A stretch of 64,000 nucleotides of DNA, taken from contig NZ_JAXLPB010000003.1 of NCBI RefSeq assembly GCF_034321785.1, positions 310,001-374,000 on the forward strand, given 5' to 3'. Position numbers and translations under genes: made by a program. This DNA is from Fulvimarina uroteuthidis. GTDB lineage: Bacteria; Pseudomonadota; Alphaproteobacteria; Rhizobiales; Rhizobiaceae. The notes beneath the pieces were generated by a model. It made no database searches and was not told the DNA's origin. It was given only the letters and a program-made list of their open reading frames with translations. Shown piece by piece: positions 53,950 to 63,361 of the stretch; within the stretch, counting starts at the first letter, position 1, and every line of letters starts with the position of its first letter.

Positions 53950-54242
53950 GATCGGAAGTCCTCATGACTGAGAAGCAAGTGCAGCGTCGATCCCCAGGAT
54001 GGAACCGAAAATTATTGGCCGCCTTGCTTGCCTCCACACTTACGAGGCGATGTTGCGCCGCACAATCCCCGGATCGGAATGTCTGGCTTGCCGTCAGTGC
54101 ATGACTTGCCAAATCGGATGAAAAGCCATGCAGATCAGGGAGTTATAACTTCCTCACGGGCATTGCTGCACTGCCGTTCGGGTAGGGTTCGGCTACCCGG
54201 CCATGGCCCGCGCAAGCGTCGGCCATGACCGTCGCGACCCTG

Positions 54243-57200
54243 TCATATCTCGATGATATCGACCGCGTCCGCGAGCTCGTCGCGGGCGATCTCCGTGACG
54301 CTTCGATGGTGGGCGAAGAGGATCGGCTGGGTGTGCTCGCTGACATCGGCGAGCGTCAGGAGACCGGCCGCCGTGCGCGCGTCGTCGAATGTCTGGAAGA
54401 TGTCGTCGCCGATGAAGGGGATTGGTTCGTTGCGCATGGCATAATCCTCGATAAAGGCGAGCCGCAGCGCCAGGAACAACTGGTCCCGCGTTCCGTCGCT
54501 GAGCGCGGAGATCCGCAAGCGCTCGCCATTGTCGCGCACCGCCACGAGTTCGGCCTCGTCATTGTCGCCGAACTGTTGGGACAGGGACGCGAAGGCGCCG
54601 TCCGTCAATCGCGACAGCCGCTCTCCGGCCCTTCGCATCAGCGGTGCGTCCTGGTTCCGGCGGTGCCGTTCGAGCGTTTCCGAAGCCAGATTGGCGGCGA
54701 TCTTCAGGACCGCCCAACGCCGGGCGAGGGCCGTCAGCTCCGCCTCCACCGCCCGCTGCTCGAAAACGGCGCCTTCCGCGCCGCCCCCTTCGCTCAGGGC
54801 CTGGCGTTCGCGAGTCCGGTCCCGCAATTCGGCATAGGTTTCGTTGGATTGCGCGTCGAGATCCCGTTCGTCCTTGCGGATGTCCGCAATATCGAGATCG
54901 GCGCGCGAGGGCTCGAACGTGGCCAATGCTGACCGCACGTCGCTCTCCGACCAGTCGGGCGCGATATCGACGAGCCGCGCCCGGCATTGGGCAAGGCTTT
55001 GCACCATCGCGTCCCGGGCGGTGAGCCGTTCCACCAGCGCCGCCGGCTCGGCGCCGGCCGGGCATCGGTTCATCAGGCCCGCAAGTCTGGCGTCCGCCGT
55101 TGCGGCGATCTCCTGGCGCTGCTGGACGTCGCGCTGGGCACGATCGAGCGCCTCGCGACGCTCCTGCAGCTTGGCGCTTGCCCGGGAGGCGATCTCGCTG
55201 GCGTCCAGCAGTTCGTCGACGGCGCGTTCCGCCGTCAGGTCCGCAAGATGCGGCGCCACGAGGGCCACGAGCGCGCGGGTATCGGCTTCGAAGCCGTGCG
55301 CATCGCGCCTCATGCCGGCGACGCGTTCGGCCCGGTTGACCCGCTGGCTTTCGAGGGCGGGCAGCTCGCGCCAGAGCGAGATCGTCGCCTCGACCTGATC
55401 GGGTGTCGCGCCCTCGGCGAGGCCGAGCCTTGCGAAGGCGGCGTCGGCGCGGGTTCGCCAGGCCTGCCGCTCATGCGCCGCGGCGGCGCTCTGCGCTTCG
55501 AGGCGCGCGATCCGGTCCTGCGTATCCTTCTTGCTCGCGGCATGGCCCCGGCTGGTCAGCCAGGCCTCCGAGATCTCGTCGAGTCGCCGCTCGAGCGACC
55601 GGGCGAGCGGACCCGTCGCAAGCCCGGCCGCGTCTTCGACCCAAAGCGCTTCGCCGAGTTTCGAAAGCTGCGGCCGCAGCGCCTCTTCGCGGATCGCGAG
55701 TGCGGCCAGCTGATCTGCGAGATCTGCATTGGCGCGGTCTGCTTCCCGCAATTGCCGCATGGCGTGAAGCCAGACGATCATGCCGTCCGGATCGGTCGCC
55801 GCAACGCCCATCCGCTCGAACGGCGCGGCGAATTCGGCAAGGATCGTCGCCTTCTGCGCGCAATAAGCGTCGCGTTCGCGTTCGATGGACGTCACGAGGG
55901 CCGAAAGCTCTTCGTTGCGCGCGCTGAGATCGGCGTGCCGCTGCACGCGTTCGATGTCCGCGAAGGCCGAGTCGGCAAGCGTGTCGGCGCTTCGTACACG
56001 GGAGCGGAAGCGCGCAAGGAGCGCGTCGCTCGCCTCCGGCGGTTTTGCGGTTCCCGCGACGATCGAGGCGATGGGAGCGAAGGTTTCGTCCCGCTCCGAC
56101 CGCGCCGCTTCGATCGCCGCGCGGCTCGGAATGTCGCCCGCCCGCTCGCTCTCGCGCAGGATCTTGTCGTTGCGCGCGATCTCGTTCGCGAGGCGCCCCC
56201 GCTCGTCGCGCGTCCGTCCGATCTGCGCCTCGCACGCAGCCAGCCGGTCCCGGTGACGGGTCACGCTCTCGATCGACGGAAGCGCGATCGCCGAGAGCCT
56301 GCCGAAATCCGTCACGGGCGGCACGAGGTCGAGAGCCTCGTCGCGGATGCGGCGCGCTTCGCTCCGATGGCGCGATTCGAGCGCGGTCCGTTGCTCGACG
56401 GCTTCGATCTCCGCCTTCAGCGCGTTCATGCGGTCCCGAAGGGGTTTGGGATCGGTCAGCCGGACGGCCGGTTCCTGGCGTTCCAGATAAGCGGCCTTGT
56501 CGCGTTCGGTCTCCAGGCCCTTCTTCAGAAGGGCCGCCTCGCGCGCCAGGGCCCTGCCTTCCTCGGCGAGTTGCCCGGCGAGCGCGAGGCTCGCATCCGT
56601 CGGCTGCGGCACGTGCGCGGCGGCCGCGGAAAGACCGAGGCGCTGCTTGCGATCCTCGATCTCGTGCTCGAAGCCACGCCGTTCGCGGTCGACACCGGGC
56701 GCATCCTCCAGCGCCTTGCGGTAATTGCCCACCCGCGCGTGAAGGGCGCTGATGGCCTTGGCATGGGCGAGTACGGTCTCGTCGAGACGAATGTCGGCGA
56801 CCGCGTCCTGTGCCGCGCGGACCCGCCTGTTCGCCTCGTCCAGGAGGCTCGCCTCGTGCGATCGGCGCATGAGCGCGTCCGAGAGCTGCTCGGCGAACCC
56901 GGCGGGCAACCCGTCCAGATCGTCGAATGTCCCGAGCTTACGAAGATCGGCATCGATCGCGCTCACGACCGGTTCGAGCGTCACCAGCTTTTCGAGTTCG
57001 CCACGGCGCCGGGCAAGTTCCGCGAGCCGGTCCTTCTCGTCCTCGTGCTTTTCGGCGAGGCGCCTGATGTCGTCGTTGAGCTTTTTCCAGTCGCCGGACC
57101 GGAGTTCGCTCTCGCGCGCTCGGGAGCGTGCGTCGTCCCACCGATCCTTGAGGGCGTTAAACGTCTTCTTGCTCGCCCGCGGCGCATAGAGTTCGGCGGC

Positions 57201-57707
57201 CTCGTCGTCGAAACGGGTGCGCAGGTCCTTGAGGCCAGTCAGCCCGGACGAGGCCGCAAGCAGCGTGCCGCCCAGTTCCCCGTCATCGGCCAGCATCGCA
57301 TCCGCCCCGGCGCGCAGCCGCTCCGAATCGAGACCGAAGGCGTTTTCGAACACCGTTTTCGTCAGGCCGCCGAGATAGGCCGCCAGCGCATCGTCGCGCA
57401 GGGGCGTCTCGGTGTCGTCGTCGGCCAGAAGCGTCGCCTTCGTTCCCTTGCGACGGCGAAAGCCGATCTGCGAGCCGTCGCTTGCCGACAGGGTCGCTGC
57501 GATGCGCAGCGTGCTTGCCTTGTGCAGGAAGTCGTGGGCCGTCTGGTGCGGAAAGCCGAACAGAAGGGCCGACAGGGCCGAAAGCGTCGTCGACTTTCCG
57601 GCCTCGTTCGGCCCGTAGACGATATGGAGCTTGGCGCCGGGGCGGAAAACGATCTGGCGGCCGTCGAATGCGCCGTAGCGCAGGAGATGAAGGCGTTCAA
57701 AGCGCAT
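54243..57707 (-). CDS. YhaN-like SMC/Rad50-type AAA ATPase
   Basis: A 1154-residue protein with the Rad50/SbcC layout. The N-terminal ATPase half has FRPGAKLHIVYGPNEAGKST (Walker A at 32-40). A very long Arg/Glu/Ala-rich coiled-coil middle follows (about 190-1000). The C-terminal half has signature ISALSDGTRDQLFLALRLA and Walker B PIPFIGDDIFQTFDDAR. No CxxC zinc hook is visible, which agrees with YhaN-family proteins rather than true Rad50. It should work with the adjoining nuclease in DNA end processing. The genes are 9 bases apart on the same strand. Confidence 0.85.
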   Translation of the reverse strand: MRFERLHLLRYGAFDGRQIVFRPGAKLHIVYGPNEAGKSTTLSALSALLFGFPHQTAHDFLHKASTLRIAATLSASDGSQIGFRRRKGTKATLLADDDTETPLRDDALAAYLGGLTKTVFENAFGLDSERLRAGADAMLADDGELGGTLLAASSGLTGLKDLRTRFDDEAAELYAPRASKKTFNALKDRWDDARSRARESELRSGDWKKLNDDIRRLAEKHEDEKDRLAELARRRGELEKLVTLEPVVSAIDADLRKLGTFDDLDGLPAGFAEQLSDALMRRSHEASLLDEANRRVRAAQDAVADIRLDETVLAHAKAISALHARVGNYRKALEDAPGVDRERRGFEHEIEDRKQRLGLSAAAAHVPQPTDASLALAGQLAEEGRALAREAALLKKGLETERDKAAYLERQEPAVRLTDPKPLRDRMNALKAEIEAVEQRTALESRHRSEARRIRDEALDLVPPVTDFGRLSAIALPSIESVTRHRDRLAACEAQIGRTRDERGRLANEIARNDKILRESERAGDIPSRAAIEAARSERDETFAPIASIVAGTAKPPEASDALLARFRSRVRSADTLADSAFADIERVQRHADLSARNEELSALVTSIERERDAYCAQKATILAEFAAPFERMGVAATDPDGMIVWLHAMRQLREADRANADLADQLAALAIREEALRPQLSKLGEALWVEDAAGLATGPLARSLERRLDEISEAWLTSRGHAASKKDTQDRIARLEAQSAAAAHERQAWRTRADAAFARLGLAEGATPDQVEATISLWRELPALESQRVNRAERVAGMRRDAHGFEADTRALVALVAPHLADLTAERAVDELLDASEIASRASAKLQERREALDRAQRDVQQRQEIAATADARLAGLMNRCPAGAEPAALVERLTARDAMVQSLAQCRARLVDIAPDWSESDVRSALATFEPSRADLDIADIRKDERDLDAQSNETYAELRDRTRERQALSEGGGAEGAVFEQRAVEAELTALARRWAVLKIAANLASETLERHRRNQDAPLMRRAGERLSRLTDGAFASLSQQFGDNDEAELVAVRDNGERLRISALSDGTRDQLFLALRLAFIEDYAMRNEPIPFIGDDIFQTFDDARTAAGLLTLADVSEHTQPILFAHHRSVTEIARDELADAVDIIEI

Positions 57708-57716
57708 CGTTCGTCC

Positions 57717-58973
57717 TCAGGCCCGTGCATCGGCGTGCGAAAGAAGCAGGTCGCGCGCCTCGCTCAAGAGTTCGTCCGGGTCGCCGAGCGGCGCATTGCC
57801 GGCCGCGATGCCGCCCGGCAGCTTCGAGGCGATGGCTTCGACGATCGCATCGACATCGTGATGAACGTCGGCGTCGCAGGTGATGTCGGCAAGCATGGCC
57901 TCGAGATCGATGCTGCGATCGGCGCCCGCGCCGACGCCCCGCCCATCCGGCTCGACGACGGCGATGACGAGCTTTTCGAGCCAGGCATCGGGATGGACAT
58001 GGTGGCAGGCCGCCTGGATCTCGTCGGTGAGGAATTCGCGCTCCGCGATGAGTTTCCTGCGGAAGGCGCAGGATCCGGCAAGTTCGATGCGCAGGGCGAG
58101 AAGCCGTTCGCCGGCCGCCTCCGCAAGCGGTTTCAACGCATCGGCGACGGCGCCGGCGATGGTCGCCGTTCCCTCATGACAGCCAATGTCGACGCAGAGC
58201 CGGGCCCAGCGGGCCTCGTCGAGGATCAGGCGCTCGGTGCCGGCGATCCGGCCATCCGCGACGCGGACGAGAAGCGCGCCCTTCTCGCCTTCCTCGCGGA
58301 TGCTGCGGCCCTGGAGATTGCCCGGAAAGACGATATGCGGATCGTGCGAGACGATCTCGAATTCGTGGACATGGCCGAGCGCCCAGTAATCATAGCCTCG
58401 GCTCTGCAGGTCCGAGACCGTACAGGGCGCGTAGACGTCGTGCGGCGGGCGGCCGGTGAGGGAGGTGTGGAGAACGCCGATATTGAACGCGCCGGCGACC
58501 GGCGCCGGATAGGCAAGGGCAAGATTGTCCGTGGCGGCCCGCTCGGCAAACCCCTGGCCGTGCAGCGCAACGCCGACAGGATCGAGCCGGATGGTCGAAG
58601 GCTTGTTGGTCGGGAACTGGTGCACGGTGTCGGGCAGCGGCACGCTTTTCGTGACGACGCTGTCGGCATCGTGGTTTCCGCGAAGATAGATCACCGGAAT
58701 GTCGGCTTTCGCCAGCCGCGCGACTTCCCGGTTGAAGAACAGGCCGATGGAATTGTCTTTCCATTCGCCGTCGTAAACGTCTCCCGCGATGACCATGAAG
58801 TCGACGTCGCGCGCGATCGCCTGATCGACGAGCTTGGTGAACGCGGTCCGCGTCGCCTGCGCGAAGCGGACCGCGATCGCGGCCTCCTTGACGGCAAGGC
58901 TCTGGAACGGGCTGCCGAGGTGGAGGTCGGCGGCATGGATGAACGTGAATGTCGACAAGAAAGGGCCTGTCAC
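57717..58973 (-). CDS. YhaO/SbcD-like DNA repair exonuclease
   Basis: A 418-residue calcineurin-like metallophosphoesterase. All metal-site motifs are present: HAADLHLGSPF, VIAGDVYDGEW, YLRGNHDAD, GVLHTSLTG and ALGHVHEFE. The C-terminal ~150 residues are the YhaO-type extension. These are Mre11/SbcD-like nucleases paired with an SMC-like ATPase, here the next gene downstream. It is the first gene of the two-gene unit. Confidence 0.88.
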   Translation of the reverse strand: MTGPFLSTFTFIHAADLHLGSPFQSLAVKEAAIAVRFAQATRTAFTKLVDQAIARDVDFMVIAGDVYDGEWKDNSIGLFFNREVARLAKADIPVIYLRGNHDADSVVTKSVPLPDTVHQFPTNKPSTIRLDPVGVALHGQGFAERAATDNLALAYPAPVAGAFNIGVLHTSLTGRPPHDVYAPCTVSDLQSRGYDYWALGHVHEFEIVSHDPHIVFPGNLQGRSIREEGEKGALLVRVADGRIAGTERLILDEARWARLCVDIGCHEGTATIAGAVADALKPLAEAAGERLLALRIELAGSCAFRRKLIAEREFLTDEIQAACHHVHPDAWLEKLVIAVVEPDGRGVGAGADRSIDLEAMLADITCDADVHHDVDAIVEAIASKLPGGIAAGNAPLGDPDELLSEARDLLLSHADARA

Positions 58974-59066
58974 GCAATGGTTCGATTCGCCGGCCAGTCT
59001 ACACGGGTTTGACGTCCGGCAGGATCAAATCCGGTTCTGGCGCGGGACGGCGCCATCCGCGCGGTC

Positions 59067-60008
59067 TCAGCCGCCCGGCGGCAACGCGGCTTTCGCGATC
59101 GTCGGGCCGCGCCGTAAGAGCTGGCGTTCGCGAAAGAAGATGTAGAGCCCCGATCCGATGATGACGGTGGCGCCCAGAAGCGTCGTCCACTGGGGGATCT
59201 CGTCGAAGAACATGAAGCCGAAGAGGGTCGCCCAGGGCAGCATCGTATATTGCAGCGGTGCGATCGTCGCCGCATCCGCAAGCTTGAAGGCGCGGGCGAT
59301 GCACAGATGGGCGGCCATCGCCACGACGCCGAGAATGCTCAGGGAAAGGAAGCCGGCAACGGTCAGCGGCGTCCAGGCGAAAAAGGACAGGACGAGACCG
59401 GCAAGGAGCGCGGACGCGGTCTGCCAGAAGACCAGCACCGCGTCGGGCGTTCCCCGCAGCGAGCGCGTCGTCAGCATCATCAGCGCGAATGCGAAGCTGC
59501 CGAAGATGGCGATCGGGGCGCCGCCCGAAAAGGTCTCGGAGGAGGGGCGCAGGACGATGAGAACGCCGACGAAGCCGATGAGGATGGCCGTCCAGCGGCG
59601 TAGGCCCACCTTCTCGCCGAGAAAGACCGGCGCGAGGGCGGCGACGAAGATCGGGGCGGCAAGCCAGAACGACAGGGTCGCGGCCAGTGGCAGGTAGACG
59701 ATCGCCGCATAGAAGGCCGTCACCTCGGCGGTCGCGAAGAAACTGCGCAGAACCTGCTGGCCCGGCCGCTCCACTTCGATCAGCGCGCGGAACCCGACCC
59801 GTTGCACCAGCGGGATCAGGATGACGAGGGCCGCGGCCGAGCGCATGAACAGGACCTGGCCGACCGAGTAGGTTTCGACGAGGAACTTGCCGAGCGCATC
59901 GTTCGCCATGAAGAGGAAGATCCCGAACGCCATCATCGCGATGCCGAGGGTTCCGCCATCCAGTGTCTTCTGCGGTTTCGCGCGGGTCGTTCTCAAGGCT
60001 TCTTCCAC
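59067..60008 (-). CDS. DMT-superfamily (EamA) transporter
   Basis: A 313-residue inner-membrane carrier with ten helices in two EamA repeats (AMMAFGIFLFMANDALGKFL opens repeat one; GFMFFDEIPQWTTLLGATVIIGSGLYIF closes repeat two, shortened here to EIPQWTTLLGATVIIG). The substrate is unknown; members export amino acids or metabolites. The GTG at 60008 is chosen since the frame upstream begins only at a TTG (60068). Neither has a good ribosome binding site; the first ATG is at the first helix. It is divergent from galM. Confidence 0.82.
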   Translation of the reverse strand: MEEALRTTRAKPQKTLDGGTLGIAMMAFGIFLFMANDALGKFLVETYSVGQVLFMRSAAALVILIPLVQRVGFRALIEVERPGQQVLRSFFATAEVTAFYAAIVYLPLAATLSFWLAAPIFVAALAPVFLGEKVGLRRWTAILIGFVGVLIVLRPSSETFSGGAPIAIFGSFAFALMMLTTRSLRGTPDAVLVFWQTASALLAGLVLSFFAWTPLTVAGFLSLSILGVVAMAAHLCIARAFKLADAATIAPLQYTMLPWATLFGFMFFDEIPQWTTLLGATVIIGSGLYIFFRERQLLRRGPTIAKAALPPGG

Positions 60009-60089
60009 TAGGTAGGACGCGGACGGAGTTCTTCGGCCCGCTTTCTTCGATATCGCAGAGGCTGGCAAAAACCGTAAGGGTGAAACTGC

Positions 60090-61157
60090 ATGACACAGAT
60101 CCAGCGCCGCATGTTCGGACAGCTTTCGACGGGCGAGGACGTCGTCGCCTTCGATCTCGAACGCGATGGCATATCCGTGACGCTACTCTCGTTCGGCGCC
60201 GCGCTGCAGGCGGTGCGCGTGCCCGATCGTCACGGGCACCGCGCCGATGTCACGCTCGGCTACGACGCACTGGCCCCGTACGAGACCCGTCCCCAACATT
60301 TCGGCGTGTCCGTCGGACGGTTCGCGAACAGGATCGCCGGGGGCCGCTTTTCCCTCGACGGCAAAAGCTACACCCTCGAGACGAACGATGGCCCCAATCA
60401 TCTGCATGGCGGGTCGTCCGGGTTCGGCGTCACCAACTGGCGCGTCGAAGCCTTCGGCGAGACGCCCCATCCCTTCGTGACGTTCGCGCTGACGAGCCCG
60501 GACGGCGACGCCGGCTATCCCGGCGCGCTGGAAGCCCGCGCCCATTACGCGCTGACGGGAACCGGCGAACTGACGCTCGTCTACGAGGCGACGAGCGATG
60601 CGCCGACCATCGTGAACCTCACCAACCATGTCTATTTCAATCTCGGCGGTGTGCCGCACGAGACGGACGTGCTCGGCCACAGGCTGACGATCGCCGCCGA
60701 CCACTATCTGCCGGTCGACCAAACCGCGATCCCGACGGGCGAGATCCGGTCGGTCGAAGGGTCGGTCTTCGACTTCAGGCGCGGCAAGGCGATCGGGGAC
60801 GGCGCGCGCGACGGTCTCGACGACCAGATTCGCCTCGTGCGCGGTTTCGATCACTGCATGGTGCTCGGCGAGGAAAATCTCGAGGCGCCGCGGTTCGCCG
60901 CGCGGCTCGAGGACGAAGACAGTGGCCGCGTCCTCGATTTCGCGACGACGGCGCCGGGGCTTCAGTTCTATTCGGGAAACTTTCTCTTCGGCGGGATCGC
61001 CGGCAAGGGTGGCCGGCTGACGCGCATGGGCGACGCGGTCTGTCTCGAGCCGCAGCTGTTTCCCGACACGCCCAATCGTCCGAGCTTTCCCTCGGCGCGG
61101 CTTGATCCGGGAGAGACCTTCCGTCAAACCTCGACCTACAGGTTTTCCGCGCGCTGA
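60090..61157 (+). CDS. galM: Aldose 1-epimerase
   Basis: A 355-residue mutarotase interconverting alpha and beta anomers of aldoses. It shows VSVGRFANRIAGG, DGPNHLHGG with an active-site His, VNLTNHVYFNLGG with the second His, GFDHCMVLG, and FYSGNFLFGG near the C-terminal catalytic Glu (VCLEPQLFPDTPN). There is no signal peptide. It stands upstream of the hydroxyacid dehydrogenase on the same strand with an 86-base gap. Confidence 0.92.
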   Translation: MTQIQRRMFGQLSTGEDVVAFDLERDGISVTLLSFGAALQAVRVPDRHGHRADVTLGYDALAPYETRPQHFGVSVGRFANRIAGGRFSLDGKSYTLETNDGPNHLHGGSSGFGVTNWRVEAFGETPHPFVTFALTSPDGDAGYPGALEARAHYALTGTGELTLVYEATSDAPTIVNLTNHVYFNLGGVPHETDVLGHRLTIAADHYLPVDQTAIPTGEIRSVEGSVFDFRRGKAIGDGARDGLDDQIRLVRGFDHCMVLGEENLEAPRFAARLEDEDSGRVLDFATTAPGLQFYSGNFLFGGIAGKGGRLTRMGDAVCLEPQLFPDTPNRPSFPSARLDPGETFRQTSTYRFSAR

Positions 61158-61243
61158 CGCGTTCGGACGAAATCGCCCGCGCTCGGTGGGCGGGGCGCCC
61201 AGCCCCGGCAGCGCGCACTATCGCAAGTGGAGGAAGTACTTAC

Positions 61244-62182
61244 ATGACGAAGGTTCTGGCGGTCGGTCGGTTCGATGCAAGCAGCACAAAGGCGATCGAG
61301 GAGAAGGGATGGCTGCGCCAGCCCTCGATGAAGGAAGCGGGCGAACTGGGTGAAGCCGAACGCAGCGAGATCGTCGCCGTCGCCTATCTCGGACACCATC
61401 CGTTCGACGGCGCGACGATGGATCTCCTGCCCAATCTCGGCATCATCGCCAATTTCGGCGTCGGCTACGACGCCATCGATGTCGACGCCGCCTCGAAGCG
61501 CGGCATCAAGGTGACCAACACGCCGGACGTCCTGTCCGACGACGTCGCCGATCTCGCCGTCGCCATGCTGCTCGCGCACCTTCGCAAGGTGCCCGAGGCG
61601 GATCGGCACGTGCGCTCGGGCGCCTGGGACAGGAAGGAGCCGTTCCCCCTGCAGCGCAAGATGACCGGCCAGAAGGTCGGCATTCTCGGTCTCGGACGGA
61701 TCGGACACGAAATCGCCGATCGCCTCGCCGCCTTCAAGATGGAGGTGCATTACTGGTCGCGCTCGCCCAAGCAGACGCCGGCCGCCTGGACCTACCATGA
61801 GGATGCCGCCGCGATGATGAAGGCGGTCGATTTCGCCGTCGTCGCGCTCGTCGGCGGCCCCGCGACCGAAGGCTTCGTGACACGGGAGATGATCGAGGCG
61901 CTCGGAAGCCGCGGCGTTCTCGTCAATATCTCTCGCGGTTCGACGATCGACGAGGAGGCGATGATCGCGGCGCTGCAGGATGGCCGCCTCGGCGGTGCGT
62001 GCCTCGACGTCTTCCTCAACGAGCCGCACGCCGACAAGCGCTTCTACGAGATGGACAATGTCCTCCTGCAGCCGCATCAGGCGTCCGCGACGGTGGAGAC
62101 ACGCGCCGACATGGGGCAGCTTCAGCGCGACAATATCGAGGCGTTTCTGGCCGGCAAGCCGCTCCTGACCCCGGTCAACTGA
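61244..62182 (+). CDS. D-isomer 2-hydroxyacid dehydrogenase
   Basis: A 312-residue NAD(P)-dependent enzyme of the glyoxylate/hydroxypyruvate reductase type. NFGVGYDAIDVDAA and the Rossmann motif VGILGLGRIGHEIADRL are present. The catalytic Arg is in VNISRGSTID, Glu in CLDVFLNEP and His in LQPHQAS. GGAGGA precedes the ATG. Its last 8 bases overlap the convergent DenD-like gene. Physiological substrate is likely hydroxypyruvate or glyoxylate, but this is not certain. Confidence 0.88.
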   Translation: MTKVLAVGRFDASSTKAIEEKGWLRQPSMKEAGELGEAERSEIVAVAYLGHHPFDGATMDLLPNLGIIANFGVGYDAIDVDAASKRGIKVTNTPDVLSDDVADLAVAMLLAHLRKVPEADRHVRSGAWDRKEPFPLQRKMTGQKVGILGLGRIGHEIADRLAAFKMEVHYWSRSPKQTPAAWTYHEDAAAMMKAVDFAVVALVGGPATEGFVTREMIEALGSRGVLVNISRGSTIDEEAMIAALQDGRLGGACLDVFLNEPHADKRFYEMDNVLLQPHQASATVETRADMGQLQRDNIEAFLAGKPLLTPVN

Positions 62183-63143
62183 CCGCACGCCCGGCGGGCA
62201 TGTCGTCCTCCAGATAGTAGCGGATATTGTCCTCGAAGCCGGCATCGGCTTCGAGGCCGAGCGCACGCGCCTTGTCCGCCCTGAAATCCGAGCGCCAGCC
62301 CTTGAGGATAGGCTCGATCTCCGGCTGGCTCTCGAAGCGGATGAGCTTTGACGGCGCGTTCCCGGCCACCGCCGTCATCGCATCGATCATCGCGCCGATC
62401 GTAAGGCTGCGCCCCGGCATGATCATGCAGCGGTTCTGGCCGAGGTCCGCTTCGGGGATCGCCGCGCCCCTGACGAGGTTTTCCACGCATCGGCGCGGCG
62501 ACAGGTAGTAGTGCGGGAAGTCCCGCCCGACCGGACAGATCGCCTCCTGTCCGTTCAGGGGCTCGCGAAAGATCGAGGACATGAAGCTCGACGCGGCGCG
62601 GTTGGGCTTTCCCGGCCGCACCGTGATGGTCGGCAGGCGGAAGCCGCGGCCGTCGATGAAACCTTTGCGCGAATAATCGTTGAGGAGAAGTTCGCCGATC
62701 GCCTTCTGCGTTCCATAGGAGGTTTGCGGGTTGAGAAAGGTCTCGCCGGTCAGGGGATCGCAGACCTCTCCGCCATAGACCGCGATCGATGAGGTAAAGA
62801 CGATCCGCGGTCGCGTGCCGAGATGACGCGCGCGTTCGAGGACGTTGAGGACGCCGTAGAAATTGACGGCCATGCCCTCGTCGAACCGCTCTTCGGCATG
62901 GGCGGAGACGACGGCGGCCAACAGGTAGATCATGTCGGTTTCGGCCGTGACGACGGCCGCGAGCGAGGCCGGATCGGCGATGTTGCAGAGGGCGGTCCGC
63001 GCTCCCTCGACCGGCGCGGGTTCGACGATGTCCGCAAGCGTCAGCCCGGTGATCTCGCGCCCGTCCAACGTGCCGTCCCGCACGAGCCGCCGTGCGAGCT
63101 TCTGGCCGATGACGCCGCCACCGCCGATGATCAGAACGTTCAT
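62175..63143 (-). CDS. NAD-dependent epimerase/dehydratase, D-erythronate dehydrogenase (DenD)-like
   Basis: A 322-residue extended SDR. The NAD motif is MNVLIIGGGGVIGQKLARRL, and YGTQKAIGELLLNDY holds the YxxxK pair with Ser in FTSSIAVYGG. LTLADIVEPAPVEGARTAL and LPTITVRPGKPNRAASSFM resemble DenD, which oxidises D-erythronate to 2-keto-D-erythronate in four-carbon sugar-acid catabolism. Other sugar-nucleotide epimerases are less likely. It is divergent from the next, truncated dehydrogenase gene. Confidence 0.78.
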   Translation of the reverse strand: MNVLIIGGGGVIGQKLARRLVRDGTLDGREITGLTLADIVEPAPVEGARTALCNIADPASLAAVVTAETDMIYLLAAVVSAHAEERFDEGMAVNFYGVLNVLERARHLGTRPRIVFTSSIAVYGGEVCDPLTGETFLNPQTSYGTQKAIGELLLNDYSRKGFIDGRGFRLPTITVRPGKPNRAASSFMSSIFREPLNGQEAICPVGRDFPHYYLSPRRCVENLVRGAAIPEADLGQNRCMIMPGRSLTIGAMIDAMTAVAGNAPSKLIRFESQPEIEPILKGWRSDFRADKARALGLEADAGFEDNIRYYLEDDMPAGRAVS

Positions 63144-63361
63144 GTCGTCTCCCCGTTGTTTTTGCGCGGGGGCTCGATGGATATCCCCGTTTCCGCGCCC
63201 GGTCCCGGCCGAGAAAGCTGTGCCGGACGGGTCTTCTTAAGGCGTTGCCGCCGATGCTACACCGGTTCGAGGCCGGGGATCCATGTCTGCGAGGGGGTCG
63301 CCGATTCGAAACGACGTCCCATCTCGGGACGATGGGTTACGTCAAAGGGGAGGATCGATCC

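Noticed and set aside
54987..59012. 1341-residue open frame on the plus strand
   Set aside because: It is antisense to both the YhaN-like and YhaO-like genes, which have full motif sets; the plus-strand translation has none.
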